A DNA stretch of 17,162 nucleotides. It comes from an uncultured Clostridia bacterium (GTDB taxonomy: Bacteria; Bacillota; Clostridia; Oscillospirales; Ruminococcaceae). The notes under the pieces are model-generated. The model saw only the letters and a program-made list of their open reading frames with translations. It was not told where the DNA came from and did no database searches. The stretch's first letter is position 1; each line of letters opens with the position of its first letter. Positions 1 through 7,519 of the stretch are shown in pieces. The DNA is taken from contig CAMHBE010000006.1 of the NCBI GenBank assembly GCA_946183095.1, positions 1 through 17,162 of the forward strand, given 5' to 3'. The position numbers and the translations under genes are program-made.

Positions 1-10
1 AAAATAATAG

Positions 11-21
11 TATAATATAAT
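11..21 (+). promoter_or_regulatory. Possible -10 region(s) upstream of the calcium ATPase
   Basis: Two overlapping TATAAT hexamers lie at 11-16 and 16-21 in an AT-rich stretch about 130 bases before the ATPase start. The matching -35 would fall outside the window, so only half of a promoter can be seen. If used, transcription would begin near 22-28 and give a leader of about 120 bases containing a small ATGCC/GGCAT stem at 74-92. Confidence 0.4.
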
Positions 22-146
22 TTAAACAATTTGCGAGATACCGCAGCCCGTCAAGCCGTCTGCACACTGCCGGATGCCCGTACAGAGGCATTCCCGCCGG
101 ACGTCCGAGAATGCGGCTCAGCAATGCTATAAAAGGAGAAGAACTC

Positions 147-2765
147 ATGAAACTGAACGGACTGACTTCACAGGAAGTCGAAGAAAGCCGCAGGAAATAC
201 GGCGCGAATACGCTCACGCAGATACCGCCCGATCCGTTGTGGAAAAAGATACTCGAAGGATTCAAGGATCCGATGATAATGATACTGCTGGTGGCACTCG
301 TGGTGCAGGTGGTATTGTTCGCTCTCGGCAAGGCTGAATGGTTCGAGCCGGTCGGCATACTCGTCGCAATACTCATCGCAAACGGCGTTTCCTCCATAAG
401 CGAGAGCAAACAAGAAGGCAAGGCTTCCGCGCTCAAAGCCGAGGAAGAAGCCAAAGAAATGGCAAAAGTCATGCGTGACGGCAAGCTCGCCGAGATACAC
501 GTCAGCGAAGTCGTTGTCGGCGATATCATCTTTTTGCAGGCAGGCGACAAGATCGCTGCCGACGGTGAGATCGTCGAGGGCGCGGTAAAAGTCGATCAGG
601 CCGCACTCAACGGCGAGACCGAAGAAGCCGAGAAGATACCTATGACAGACGCAGATAAGCCCTACGACATCAAAGACCTCGTAAATAAGCACTACGCTTA
701 CCGCGGGACTGTCGTATGCGGCGGCGAAGCTCACATGGAAGTAAAGGTTGTCGGCGATAACACCCTGTTCGGCGCACTCGCGCTCGAAGTTCAGGAAGAT
801 ACCCGTCCAACTCCTTTGCAGGTAAAGCTCGCAAAACTCGCAAAGCAGATCTCCACTTTCGGCTACATCGGCGCTATCGCGATAGTTGTGGGAATACTCA
901 TAAAGACGCTCGTTACCGGCGAGATACCGCAGGATGTATGGGCATGGATAACGCTCATCATGGACGCTGTCACGGTCGCCGTTACCGTCATCGTGTGCGC
1001 GGTGCCGGAAGGTCTGCCGATGCTCACGTCCATTCTCCTCTCGTTCCAGAGCATGAAAATGGCTAAGGATAACGTCCTTGTCCGCAAGATAAACGGTCTT
1101 GAAACTGCCGGCAGCTTATCGCTCCTGTTCAGCGACAAGACAGGTACTATCACAGAGGGCAGACTGTCCGTTGTGGAGATGTCCACAGGTAATGTAAAGA
1201 TCTTCAAGAAGATAGACGAACTCCCGCCGGCACTCAAATTCGACGTTCTGACAGGTATCGGCGTGAACAACAGCGCTTCCGTCAGCAACGGTCAGATAAT
1301 CGGCGGCAACAGCACAGACCGTGCGCTCATGACTTTCGTTGCCGAGCAGAAACTCGATGACCAGCTCGCAAGAGAGGACGTTAAGGCGTTCAACGCTTTC
1401 GACTCCGCAAAGAAATACTCCAGCGTCACAATGACCACCGGCGGCAAGACCGTCACATACATCAAGGGTGCTCCCGAACGCATAATAGAGCGCTGCTCAC
1501 ACTATATCGACGAGAACGGCGATGTTAAGGAACTTACCGAAAAGCCGTTCCTCATGCAGTACGTTGACGGTCAGGCGGGACGCTCCATGCGTCTGCTGGG
1601 CGTTGCAAAGGCAGACGGCGAAGCTGCGCAGGTCGAGACAGGCAGCGGGCTCACACTCGTGTGTGTGCTCAGCATCCGCGACAACGTCCGCAAGGAAGCC
1701 GTTGACGCTATCAAGGAAGTCCAGAACGCCGGCATACAGGTGGTTATGGTAACGGGCGACCGCAAGGAGACAGCCTGCGCTATCGCAAGAGAAGCGGGAC
1801 TGCTCACACAGCCCGACGATGTTGCCCTCACTTCCGCGGAGCTTGCCGAAAAGAGCGACGACGAACTCAAAAAGATACTCCCGCATCTGCGAGTGGTTTC
1901 CCGCGCTCTGCCTACCGATAAGAGCCGCCTTGTGCGCAACGCTCAGGAACTCAACCTCGTTGTCGGCATGACCGGCGACGGCGTGAACGACTCCCCCGCA
2001 CTGAAAAAAGCCGATGTGGGCTTTGCAATGGGCAGCGGTACGGAAGTTGCAAAAGAAGCCGGAGATATCACCATTCTCGATGACAACTTCTCGTCTATCG
2101 AAAAGGCGATACTCTACGGTAGAACGATGTTCAAGAGCATACGCAAGTTCCTTATCTTCCAGCTCACGGTCAATGTCGCGGCAGTGCTTATCTGCTTCCT
2201 CGGACCAATGCTCGGCGAGAACGTCATACTGACAGTTATACAGCTGCTCCTCATCAACCTCGCAATGGATACTCTCGCGGCGATAGCGTTCGGAAGCGAA
2301 CCCGCGCTGAAAGAGTATATGAAGGATAAACCAATTCCGCGTTCGGAGAGCATCATCAGCAAGAAAATGTTCGCAGAGATACTCATAAGCGCACTGTATA
2401 TCACTTTCATCTGCCTCGGCATACTGTTCATCCCGCCTATCCGCGGTCTATTCGGCGACGTGGATGTGACATACCTCAAATCCGCGGTATTCGCGACATT
2501 CATGATGGCGATAGCGTTCAACGGCTTCAATGCCCGCACAGAGCACGTCAATGTGTTTGAAGGCATCGGAAGGAACAAGAACTTCCTGCTCGTAATGCTC
2601 GCTATCTTCGCGGCACAGTTCATCTTCGTAACTTTCGGCGGCGAAGTGCTCAGCGTTGAACCGCTGACACCCATGGGCTGGTTGTGGTGCGTTATCTTCG
2701 CAGTGCTCGTCATACCGATCGACATGATAAGAAAAGCTATCACAAAGGCTGTAAGCAAGAAATAA
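147..2765 (+). CDS. PMCA-like calcium-translocating P-type ATPase (type IIB)
   Basis: Probable calcium exporter of 872 residues in the cytoplasmic membrane. Ten membrane segments can be placed at about 42-61, 66-84, 238-257, 268-292, 668-685, 692-712, 744-764, 778-798, 813-832 and 845-861. The phosphorylated aspartate is D330 in SDKTGT; KGAPE (440-444) marks the nucleotide-binding domain and TGDGVND (609-615) the P-domain hinge. PEGLP (287-291), FQLTVN (ending N676) and NLAMD (704-708) match the ion-binding segments M4, M5 and M6 of plasma-membrane calcium pumps rather than SERCA. The actuator loop reads NGET (155-158) instead of TGES. I chose the ATG at 147 because AGGAG lies at 134-138; an in-frame ATG at 111 has no such site. 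The terD-like gene follows after 13 bases, so the two are probably cotranscribed. The exact ion is inferred from motifs; manganese transport is possible. Confidence 0.93.
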   Translation: MKLNGLTSQEVEESRRKYGANTLTQIPPDPLWKKILEGFKDPMIMILLVALVVQVVLFALGKAEWFEPVGILVAILIANGVSSISESKQEGKASALKAEEEAKEMAKVMRDGKLAEIHVSEVVVGDIIFLQAGDKIAADGEIVEGAVKVDQAALNGETEEAEKIPMTDADKPYDIKDLVNKHYAYRGTVVCGGEAHMEVKVVGDNTLFGALALEVQEDTRPTPLQVKLAKLAKQISTFGYIGAIAIVVGILIKTLVTGEIPQDVWAWITLIMDAVTVAVTVIVCAVPEGLPMLTSILLSFQSMKMAKDNVLVRKINGLETAGSLSLLFSDKTGTITEGRLSVVEMSTGNVKIFKKIDELPPALKFDVLTGIGVNNSASVSNGQIIGGNSTDRALMTFVAEQKLDDQLAREDVKAFNAFDSAKKYSSVTMTTGGKTVTYIKGAPERIIERCSHYIDENGDVKELTEKPFLMQYVDGQAGRSMRLLGVAKADGEAAQVETGSGLTLVCVLSIRDNVRKEAVDAIKEVQNAGIQVVMVTGDRKETACAIAREAGLLTQPDDVALTSAELAEKSDDELKKILPHLRVVSRALPTDKSRLVRNAQELNLVVGMTGDGVNDSPALKKADVGFAMGSGTEVAKEAGDITILDDNFSSIEKAILYGRTMFKSIRKFLIFQLTVNVAAVLICFLGPMLGENVILTVIQLLLINLAMDTLAAIAFGSEPALKEYMKDKPIPRSESIISKKMFAEILISALYITFICLGILFIPPIRGLFGDVDVTYLKSAVFATFMMAIAFNGFNARTEHVNVFEGIGRNKNFLLVMLAIFAAQFIFVTFGGEVLSVEPLTPMGWLWCVIFAVLVIPIDMIRKAITKAVSKK

Positions 2766-2778
2766 GGAGGACAGACAG

Positions 2779-3375
2779 ATGAGCGTAAATCTCAGCAAAG
2801 GTCAGAAGGTAAGTCTTACAAAGGAAAGCGCCGGACTGAAACGTGTAATGGTAGGTCTCGGCTGGGACGAGGCTCCCGGCTACAACGACACCATAGACTG
2901 CGACGCAATGGCGTTCCTGCTCGGCGCAAACGGACAGATCGCGCAGCGTCCCGACGTTGTATTCTTCAACAACCTGAAACACTTCTCCGGCTGCGTGGTG
3001 CATCAGGGCGACAACCTCACGGGTGCCGGCGAGGGCGACGACGAACAGATACTGGTAGATCTTGCAAATCTCCCGGCGCAGTATGACCGCATCGCCGTGC
3101 TTGTCAGCATTTACAAGGCACGGGACAAGATGCAGCATTTCGGGATGATAAACAATGCGTTCATCCGTCTTGTGGATGCGGACACGAACCGCGAGCTCTG
3201 CAAATATAACCTTACCGAAAACTACTCCGGCATGACCGCTATGGTATTCGGCGAGGTCTACCGCCACAACGGCGAGTGGAAGTTCAGCGCTATCGGACAG
3301 GGACTTCAGGTATGGGCAGTCGCCGATCTTGCGGCAAGATACGGGCTCGACCCCTCTGTCTGGGCAAGAAAATAA
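2779..3375 (+). CDS. TerD-family stress protein, divergent in acidic residues (TerD paralogue 1)
   Basis: A 198-residue single-domain TerD-family protein, the usual length. The opening SVNLSKGQKVSLTKE, VGLGWD (25-30), VFFNN (61-65), GEGDDEQI (84-91) and TAMVFGEVYRHNGEWKF (153-169) are typical of the family. TerD proteins are cytosolic beta-sandwich calcium binders linked to tellurite, phage, colicin and envelope stress. This copy departs at several usually acidic places: TIDCD (38-42) where paralogue 2 has DFDLD, IYKARD (111-116) where family members have IYDAEA, and KYNLTENYSGMT (142-153) where they have RYDLSEDxSTET. Calcium binding may therefore be weakened or altered. A strong site (AGGAGG just after the ATPase stop) precedes the ATG, and the 13-base gap implies an operon with the pump. 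Family assignment is secure; function is inferred. Confidence 0.92.
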   Translation: MSVNLSKGQKVSLTKESAGLKRVMVGLGWDEAPGYNDTIDCDAMAFLLGANGQIAQRPDVVFFNNLKHFSGCVVHQGDNLTGAGEGDDEQILVDLANLPAQYDRIAVLVSIYKARDKMQHFGMINNAFIRLVDADTNRELCKYNLTENYSGMTAMVFGEVYRHNGEWKFSAIGQGLQVWAVADLAARYGLDPSVWARK

Positions 3376-3376
3376 G

Positions 3377-3475
3377 TATATGTTCACAAACACATATAGG
3401 TAAACGGCAGCAGTTTCCGCACTTTCCACCGCAGTCGGCGGCAGAAAGTACAGAGTTATCATGCCGTTTGCTATA
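3377..3475 (+). promoter_or_regulatory. Base-paired leader between the two TerD genes, possible cis-regulatory RNA
   Basis: The 120-base gap holds two mutually exclusive structures. Hairpin 1 pairs TATATGT (3377-3383) with ACATATA (3392-3398). A larger fold pairs TATAG (3395-3399) with CTATA (3471-3475) and AAACGGCA (3402-3409) with TGCCGTTT (3462-3469), and encloses an inner hairpin, ACTTTC (3421-3426) with GAAAGT (3443-3448). The two folds share bases 3395-3398, so they cannot form fully together. The ribosome binding site of the second TerD gene (3481-3487) lies six bases after the large fold. I recognise no known riboswitch class, and the regulatory role is inference. Confidence 0.45.
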
Positions 3476-3495
3476 GTTCAAAGGAGGGTAAAAAT

Positions 3496-4086
3496 ATGCC
3501 TGTTAATCTTTCAAAAGGTCAGAGAGTTTCGCTTGACAAGACCATGAGAATGGCGCTTGTGGGACTGGGCTGGGATCCGAACAAATATGACGGAGGCTAC
3601 GACTTCGACCTTGACGCGTCGGCTTTCATCCTCGGCGCAAACGGAAAAGTCGCAAAGGACGAGGACTTCGTATTCTACAACAACCCCGACTGGAACGACC
3701 ACACTATCTGGTCAACGGGTGACGACCGTTCCGGCGGCAACAGCGAGGAAGGCGACGATGAGCAGATCTTCATTGATTTTGAGAAGATACCTCCGAGCGT
3801 TGACAAGATCGCCATTACGGTAACTATCCACGAAGCGGAAGAACGTCACCAGAATTTCGGTCAGGTCTCCAACGCATACGTCAGAGTTGCAAAGATAGAC
3901 AGCGAGGAAGATACCGAAGGCGAGACAGTCATTCGTTTCGACCTTGAAGAAGATTTTTCTATCGAAACTGCACTCGTTGTATGTGAGATCTACCGCAAGA
4001 ACGGCGAGTGGAAGTTCAACGCGGTCGCTGCCGGCTATCAGGGCGGACTTGCCGCGCTGTGCCGCAGTTTCGGCGTAGATGTGTAA
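3496..4086 (+). CDS. TerD-family calcium-binding stress protein (TerD paralogue 2)
   Basis: A 196-residue TerD-domain protein with the family features intact: LSKGQRVSL near the start, VGLGWDP (22-28), DFDLDASAF (36-44), TGDDRSGG (74-81), EGDDEQI (85-91), HQNFGQVSNAYVRV (118-131), FDLEEDFSIETALV (148-161) and NGEWKF (169-174). The clustered acidic residues are those expected to bind calcium, so this is likely the calcium-competent partner of paralogue 1. The ATG at 3496 follows AAGGAGG at 3481-3487 with ideal spacing. It lies behind the pump and paralogue 1 on the same strand and is probably cotranscribed, with its own structured leader. No tellurite-resistance phenotype can be inferred from sequence alone. 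Confidence 0.95.
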   Translation: MPVNLSKGQRVSLDKTMRMALVGLGWDPNKYDGGYDFDLDASAFILGANGKVAKDEDFVFYNNPDWNDHTIWSTGDDRSGGNSEEGDDEQIFIDFEKIPPSVDKIAITVTIHEAEERHQNFGQVSNAYVRVAKIDSEEDTEGETVIRFDLEEDFSIETALVVCEIYRKNGEWKFNAVAAGYQGGLAALCRSFGVDV

Positions 4087-4236
4087 GTTGTACGGGCGGA
4101 GACTGCGGGCACTGCCCGCACCCGCAAGGGGACTCGCGTCGTCCCCTTGACCCCGGCGGCAGCCCGGCGCTGCACCGATAACTGTAACAAGGAAGCAGCT
4201 GCTCCGCAAAAAGACCGCATGATTTGACAGTTCGTA

Positions 4237-4271
4237 CAGACCGTAGGGCGCTCTACTCTATGGTCTGTTTT
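4237..4271 (+). terminator. Terminator-like hairpin downstream of the TerD genes
   Basis: CAGACCGTAG (4237-4246) pairs with CTATGGTCTG (4258-4267) over ten base pairs including one G-U, with an 11-base loop, followed directly by TTTT (4268-4271). The U-tract is short and the stem only moderately GC-rich, so termination may be partial. Confidence 0.45.
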
Positions 4272-4301
4272 GCAATAAAGCTTTCAGGTCACTTTCTCAA
4301 C

Positions 4302-4420
4302 GCTTTCGCTTCCTTTGTCGCACAAAGGAAGTGGGTCAGGAGTTTGAGGATAGGGCAACGCCCTATCCTCATGTGGCTCGCCCAAATGCGAGACACGGAT
4401 CTCAAGCGGCAGCGGTCTCT
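4302..4420 (+). repeat. Structured intergenic repeat, copy A
   Basis: First of three related copies in the window. Hairpin H1 pairs TTCCTTTGT (4310-4318) with ACAAAGGAA (4322-4330). Hairpin H2 pairs GAGGATAGGGC (4346-4356) with GCCCTATCCTC (4360-4370) over 11 perfect pairs. A third hairpin, CTCGC with GCGAG, lies near 4377-4393. The linker GGAGTTTGAG and the tail box CTCAAGCGGCAGCGG (4401-4415) are shared with the other copies, while the stem sequences differ and still pair. It ends about 11 bases before the ribosome binding site of the radical SAM gene. Confidence 0.8.
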
Positions 4421-4430
4421 CTACTTTTCC

Positions 4431-4438
4431 GGAGGTGA
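4431..4438 (+). promoter_or_regulatory. Ribosome binding site that fixes a TTG start
   Basis: GGAGGTGA is a near-perfect anti-16S match six bases before the TTG at 4445. No ATG or GTG with a comparable site lies before the cysteine motif, so this sequence decides the start of the radical SAM gene. Confidence 0.85.
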
Positions 4439-4444
4439 CACCCG

Positions 4445-5044
4445 TTGATAAATGTATCTCACTATGAGCGCTCCACGGAGCTGCTAGGACCGTACACCCG
4501 GTTCGTGATATGGGTACACGGGTGCTGTTTCGACTGCCCGGGATGTCTGGCGCAGAACACGCGGTTCGGGGAATACGAGACTGCGGACTGCGCGGAGCTT
4601 GCGGAGATGATCGTGCAAAGCGGCTGCGAGGGCGTAACGATAAGCGGCGGAGAACCCTTTTTACAGGCGGGGGAACTCGCCGGAATGCTGCGTATCGCAA
4701 AACACTCACGGGATATCGGGGTCATCGTTTATTCCGGCTTCACACTCGCGGAGCTTCGCGAACGCCCGGACGCGGGGGAACTACTCGCACTGTGCGACAT
4801 ACTCATCGACGGGCGGTATGTCCGGGAACTCGATGACGGACGCGCGTATGTGGGTTCCTCAAATCAGACGATCCACTACCTCACCCCGCGCTATGAGCAG
4901 ATCGGGCGGGAATACTACGCGGCAGAAAAACGCAGATGCGAGATAAAATTCACAGAAAAGCAGGCTGTGCTGATCGGAGTCCCGTCGGCTGGCGTGCTCG
5001 AAATGTGGCAGAAAATAAAGAAAAAGGCTGGTAATGAGCTATGA
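4445..5044 (+). CDS. NrdG-like radical SAM activating protein
   Basis: A 199-residue small radical SAM protein starting at TTG. The [4Fe-4S] ligands are C27, C31 and C34 in HGCCFDCPGC (CxxxCxxC), and the SAM-contacting ISGGEPF is at 66-72. DILIDGRYV (118-126) and GSSNQ (137-141) are hallmarks of the activase of anaerobic ribonucleotide reductase and its relatives. Such proteins use SAM to place a glycyl radical on a partner enzyme; no NrdD-like partner lies in this window. It is somewhat longer than a typical NrdG (about 150-175 residues), with a lysine-rich C-terminal tail. It overlaps the next gene by four bases (ATGA), which suggests translational coupling and a role in the coiled-coil/AAA+ operon. 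The family is clear. Whether it activates an enzyme encoded elsewhere or modifies an operon partner is unknown. Confidence 0.88.
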   Translation: MINVSHYERSTELLGPYTRFVIWVHGCCFDCPGCLAQNTRFGEYETADCAELAEMIVQSGCEGVTISGGEPFLQAGELAGMLRIAKHSRDIGVIVYSGFTLAELRERPDAGELLALCDILIDGRYVRELDDGRAYVGSSNQTIHYLTPRYEQIGREYYAAEKRRCEIKFTEKQAVLIGVPSAGVLEMWQKIKKKAGNEL

Positions 5045-5796
5045 GCACCGAGATCGCGGGCAAGGACTCCGTTAAGCTGAACATACTGAACGAAGCACTC
5101 GGCGGCAGTGCCGCGCTGACATTCTCCGTCGGCAGCGGCGCACCTTCCGACTACAGAACGCAGATACACAGGGACGGCGGGCAGGTCTTTATGTTTGGCA
5201 ACTTCACCGTTTCAGAGGAATCCGCCGGCAACTTCATCAAGATACGCCCGAACTCAGTCGGTCAGGCTCTTACCGTTGACATAAAGCTGAACTCCCCCGT
5301 GCCCGATAAATCGGCAGGGATATTCAGAAGCGCGACAAAAAGCATCACCGAGACTTTCGCGGTGACTGACAGCTCCGCAAAGCTCGAACTCGTCCCGAAC
5401 GGCAGTTCCTATACCGTGAAGCTCACCAACGCGGGGGATGCCGACCGTGCGGAATTGCAGGAAATACAGCAAAAGACCGCCGAGGTGCAGCAGAAACTCT
5501 CAGAGCTGCAATTGCAAAAACAGCAGGCGGCGGATAAGCTGCAAAAGCTCGAAGCAGAGTTCAGCAAGGACTATAACGCATATAAAGCCGAACTTGACGG
5601 GCTGAAAGAGCGCACCGGCATAGACGAAAAAGTTCTCGGGTACTACAAAGACAAGGATATAACCCCCACGGAAGAACTGCTGAAAGAGGCGGCTGCAAAG
5701 CTGGGCGAGGCGGAAGCCCAGATAAAGCTGTTCATTGAAGCAAAGCAGCGGAAGACGATAGAGATAGAGACCGAGATACGGTCGAACAAGGTGTAA
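5041..5796 (+). CDS. Beta-rich N-terminal domain plus coiled coil, function unknown
   Basis: A 251-residue protein I cannot assign to a named family. Residues 1-133 are rich in predicted beta strands, glycine, serine and threonine, with no signal peptide or membrane segment, and could form a beta-sandwich. Residues about 135-195 are a Gln/Glu/Lys/Leu heptad-like coiled coil beginning at RAELQEIQQKTAEVQQKL. Residues 207-250 form a second charged helix. The start overlaps the radical SAM stop (ATGA), and the next gene begins six bases after this stop, so all three are probably translated in coupled fashion. The shape suggests an adaptor that binds a partner through its N-terminal domain and oligomerises through the coil; this is inference from sequence character only. 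Confidence 0.85.
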   Translation: MSTEIAGKDSVKLNILNEALGGSAALTFSVGSGAPSDYRTQIHRDGGQVFMFGNFTVSEESAGNFIKIRPNSVGQALTVDIKLNSPVPDKSAGIFRSATKSITETFAVTDSSAKLELVPNGSSYTVKLTNAGDADRAELQEIQQKTAEVQQKLSELQLQKQQAADKLQKLEAEFSKDYNAYKAELDGLKERTGIDEKVLGYYKDKDITPTEELLKEAAAKLGEAEAQIKLFIEAKQRKTIEIETEIRSNKV

Positions 5797-5802
5797 CGCG
5801 CA

Positions 5803-7239
5803 ATGGACGAGATACGCATACTACAACAGGAGACTGAGCAGCTCCGCGCACAGGTCGCATTGCAGAACGAACAGGCACGCCGTGCCCGCAATGAGCTTGC
5901 AAACGAGAACCGGCGGCAGCTTCAGCAGCTTCAGGCGCAGATGCAGGACGCGGTGCGGCGGCACGACACCGAAGCACAGGCGAGATATGAGCGGCTCCTC
6001 GAACAGCACAAGAATGCTCTCGAACGAGATATGCGCTCGGAACTCGCTAAGTCGGACGAGCAGTACGGCAGGCTCGAACAGGAAGTCCGCCGAAATGAGC
6101 AGAAGCTCGAACAGAAGAACCGTGAGCTTGAACAGGCGATAGAGGAACTGAAAAAGGATACGTCCCGCAGGAACGAGGGCAGCAGCACCGAAGCGCAGTC
6201 CTACATCGACAAGGCTACAGAGACATACCGAGTTATAAACGCAAAGCCACACAAGAAGTTCGCGCCGAACAGGCTGAAAATATACACGAACTCGATACAG
6301 GACAGCCTGCAGCTGATGAAGGCGGGACTGTATGAAGCGGCGGCGGCTGTCGCGATATCCGCGCGGTCGGGGCTGGAACGTCTCGGCTGCACGATAGATG
6401 ACAAAGAAGCGGAGTGGGAACGCACATACGATCTGTTTGCGATGAAGCTGCAATATCTTCGCGAAAAAGCGGAACAGGAGATCGCCGACTGGCAGGATCA
6501 TGTTCACATCACAGGCGGCGAAGCGCAGAAAGCGCTGAGCACAGCCGAGATAGCGTACTGGTCGCGGGGGGAGTACACGTCGGTGCTGCAAACACTTGAC
6601 AGGCTGACCGACATAGACCGCGGTATTTGCGGGAAACCCCGCGCGCAGTACATGAAGCAGGCTGATAGTGTTTCGGAGGACGACCTGAAAAGGTTCATAG
6701 CCGAAACGGAAGAAGCCGACAAGAAGCTGGCACAGATGCGGGAACTGTACAAGAACCGCTACACCGCGTCATGCGAGCGCGTGGAATGGGGCGAACAGCT
6801 GATAGATTTCATGACGGGCGAGATAGATCTTGAATTTATCGAGCGGCTGACGGGTCATCGCAAAGCGTCGGCGGAAGTTCTCGCGTCGAAGGAGCATACC
6901 GACTATGTACGCATGATACTCGGCGACCCGTCAATAAAAGAGGATATGCGTGAATGGCTTCGCATAGTGTTTGAAAATGCGGCAGGTGCGCGGATATATA
7001 TTTACATCACCCCCGTTGAGTCGGGCGCAAACGTTGTGAACCGCATCATAATGCACATTGAGCAGGGCGGCAGAGTGCGTGAGGAGTACAGCCGCGACAT
7101 CTACGCCCATATCATAGAAGCACTCGGAGTTGACAGCGAGGTGGTGAACTACGCCGCCGATGTAAAGGAACTCACCGTCAGCACAAACAAAGCCTTCCGG
7201 GAAACAGGCAAAGACCTTGAGAGAGTGACCGGAGCATGA
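5803..7239 (+). CDS. Coiled-coil protein, paralogue of the membrane-anchored protein at 7710
   Basis: A 478-residue cytosolic protein of unknown function. Residues 1-125 are a long, highly charged Gln/Glu/Arg coiled coil. Residues 133-230 form a helical core (SYIDKATETYRVINAKPHKK, then FAPNRLKIYT and GLYEAAAAVA, and EAEWERTYDL) with recognisable similarity to residues 212-310 of the protein at 7710. A second helical part covers 235-350. The C-terminal part (about 385-478) is predicted alpha/beta and contains GARIYIYITPVESG and MHIEQGG. There is no membrane segment and no catalytic motif I recognise. The start lies six bases after the previous stop with only a weak ribosome site, so coupling is likely. 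Repeat copy B follows the stop closely. A scaffold or AAA+ adaptor/substrate role is inference from context. Confidence 0.87.
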   Translation: MDEIRILQQETEQLRAQVALQNEQARRARNELANENRRQLQQLQAQMQDAVRRHDTEAQARYERLLEQHKNALERDMRSELAKSDEQYGRLEQEVRRNEQKLEQKNRELEQAIEELKKDTSRRNEGSSTEAQSYIDKATETYRVINAKPHKKFAPNRLKIYTNSIQDSLQLMKAGLYEAAAAVAISARSGLERLGCTIDDKEAEWERTYDLFAMKLQYLREKAEQEIADWQDHVHITGGEAQKALSTAEIAYWSRGEYTSVLQTLDRLTDIDRGICGKPRAQYMKQADSVSEDDLKRFIAETEEADKKLAQMRELYKNRYTASCERVEWGEQLIDFMTGEIDLEFIERLTGHRKASAEVLASKEHTDYVRMILGDPSIKEDMREWLRIVFENAAGARIYIYITPVESGANVVNRIIMHIEQGGRVREEYSRDIYAHIIEALGVDSEVVNYAADVKELTVSTNKAFRETGKDLERVTGA

Positions 7240-7251
7240 GGGCAGTGCGCC

Positions 7252-7370
7252 GCCGAGAGGTGAGAAAGCCGCTGCCGCTTGAGACCGCGCATTCGCGCAT
7301 GAGGAAGAGACCTTGTCTCTCCCTCAAACTCCCTCACTACTTCCTTTGTGCGACAAAGGAAGCGAAAACG
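7252..7370 (-). repeat. Structured intergenic repeat, copy B (inverted)
   Basis: Same family as copies A and C but in opposite orientation. H1 is TTCCTTTGT (7341-7349) with ACAAAGGAA (7353-7361). H2 is GAGGAAGAGAC (7301-7311) with GTCTCTCCCTC (7315-7325), ten of eleven pairs, with stem sequence different from copies A and C. The block 7268-7304, from the tail box to the start of H2, is identical in reverse complement to the matching part of copy C. It begins within about 15-25 bases of the upstream stop codon. Confidence 0.8.
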
Positions 7371-7519
7371 TTACAATATATCGTTAAATGCCGATATTAT
7401 TATCGCAGCAATAGATCTAACTGTCGGTAAACAGAACGTTTGAGAGAAAACGCAGCGCTTTTGTCAGGCTTATGGACAGCAAAACTGTATTGAGCCGCTG
7501 AAACTCATATCTTCTATCT

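Larger units (their letters stand above)
4087..4444. other. Intergenic region between the TerD genes and the radical SAM operon
   Basis: No credible gene. Just after the TerD stop lie two GC-rich hairpins without a U-tract: TGCGGGC (4104-4110) with GCCCGCA (4114-4120), and CAAGGGGAC (4125-4133) with GTCCCCTTG (4141-4149). A terminator-like stem follows at 4237-4271, then repeat copy A (4302-4420) and the binding site for the TTG start. I found no convincing -35/-10 pair, so the downstream operon may be reached by read-through. Confidence 0.6.

Noticed and set aside
111..146. Upstream in-frame ATG for the calcium ATPase
   Set aside because: It has no ribosome binding site and would add 12 residues that contain the AAGGAG-derived codons; the ATG at 147 has AGGAG at ideal distance and starts where family members start.
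2740..3462. 240-residue open frame on the minus strand
   Set aside because: It lies wholly opposite the end of the pump gene, the first TerD gene and its leader; the TerD reading frame is clearly the real one.
4224..4265. Promoter with TTGACA at 4224-4229
   Set aside because: No acceptable -10 lies at 16-19 bases; the only TAT-like hexamer is about 30 bases away, inside the terminator-like stem.
4224..4448. 74-residue open frame on the plus strand
   Set aside because: It runs through the terminator-like stem and repeat copy A, has no ribosome site and has no recognisable protein character.
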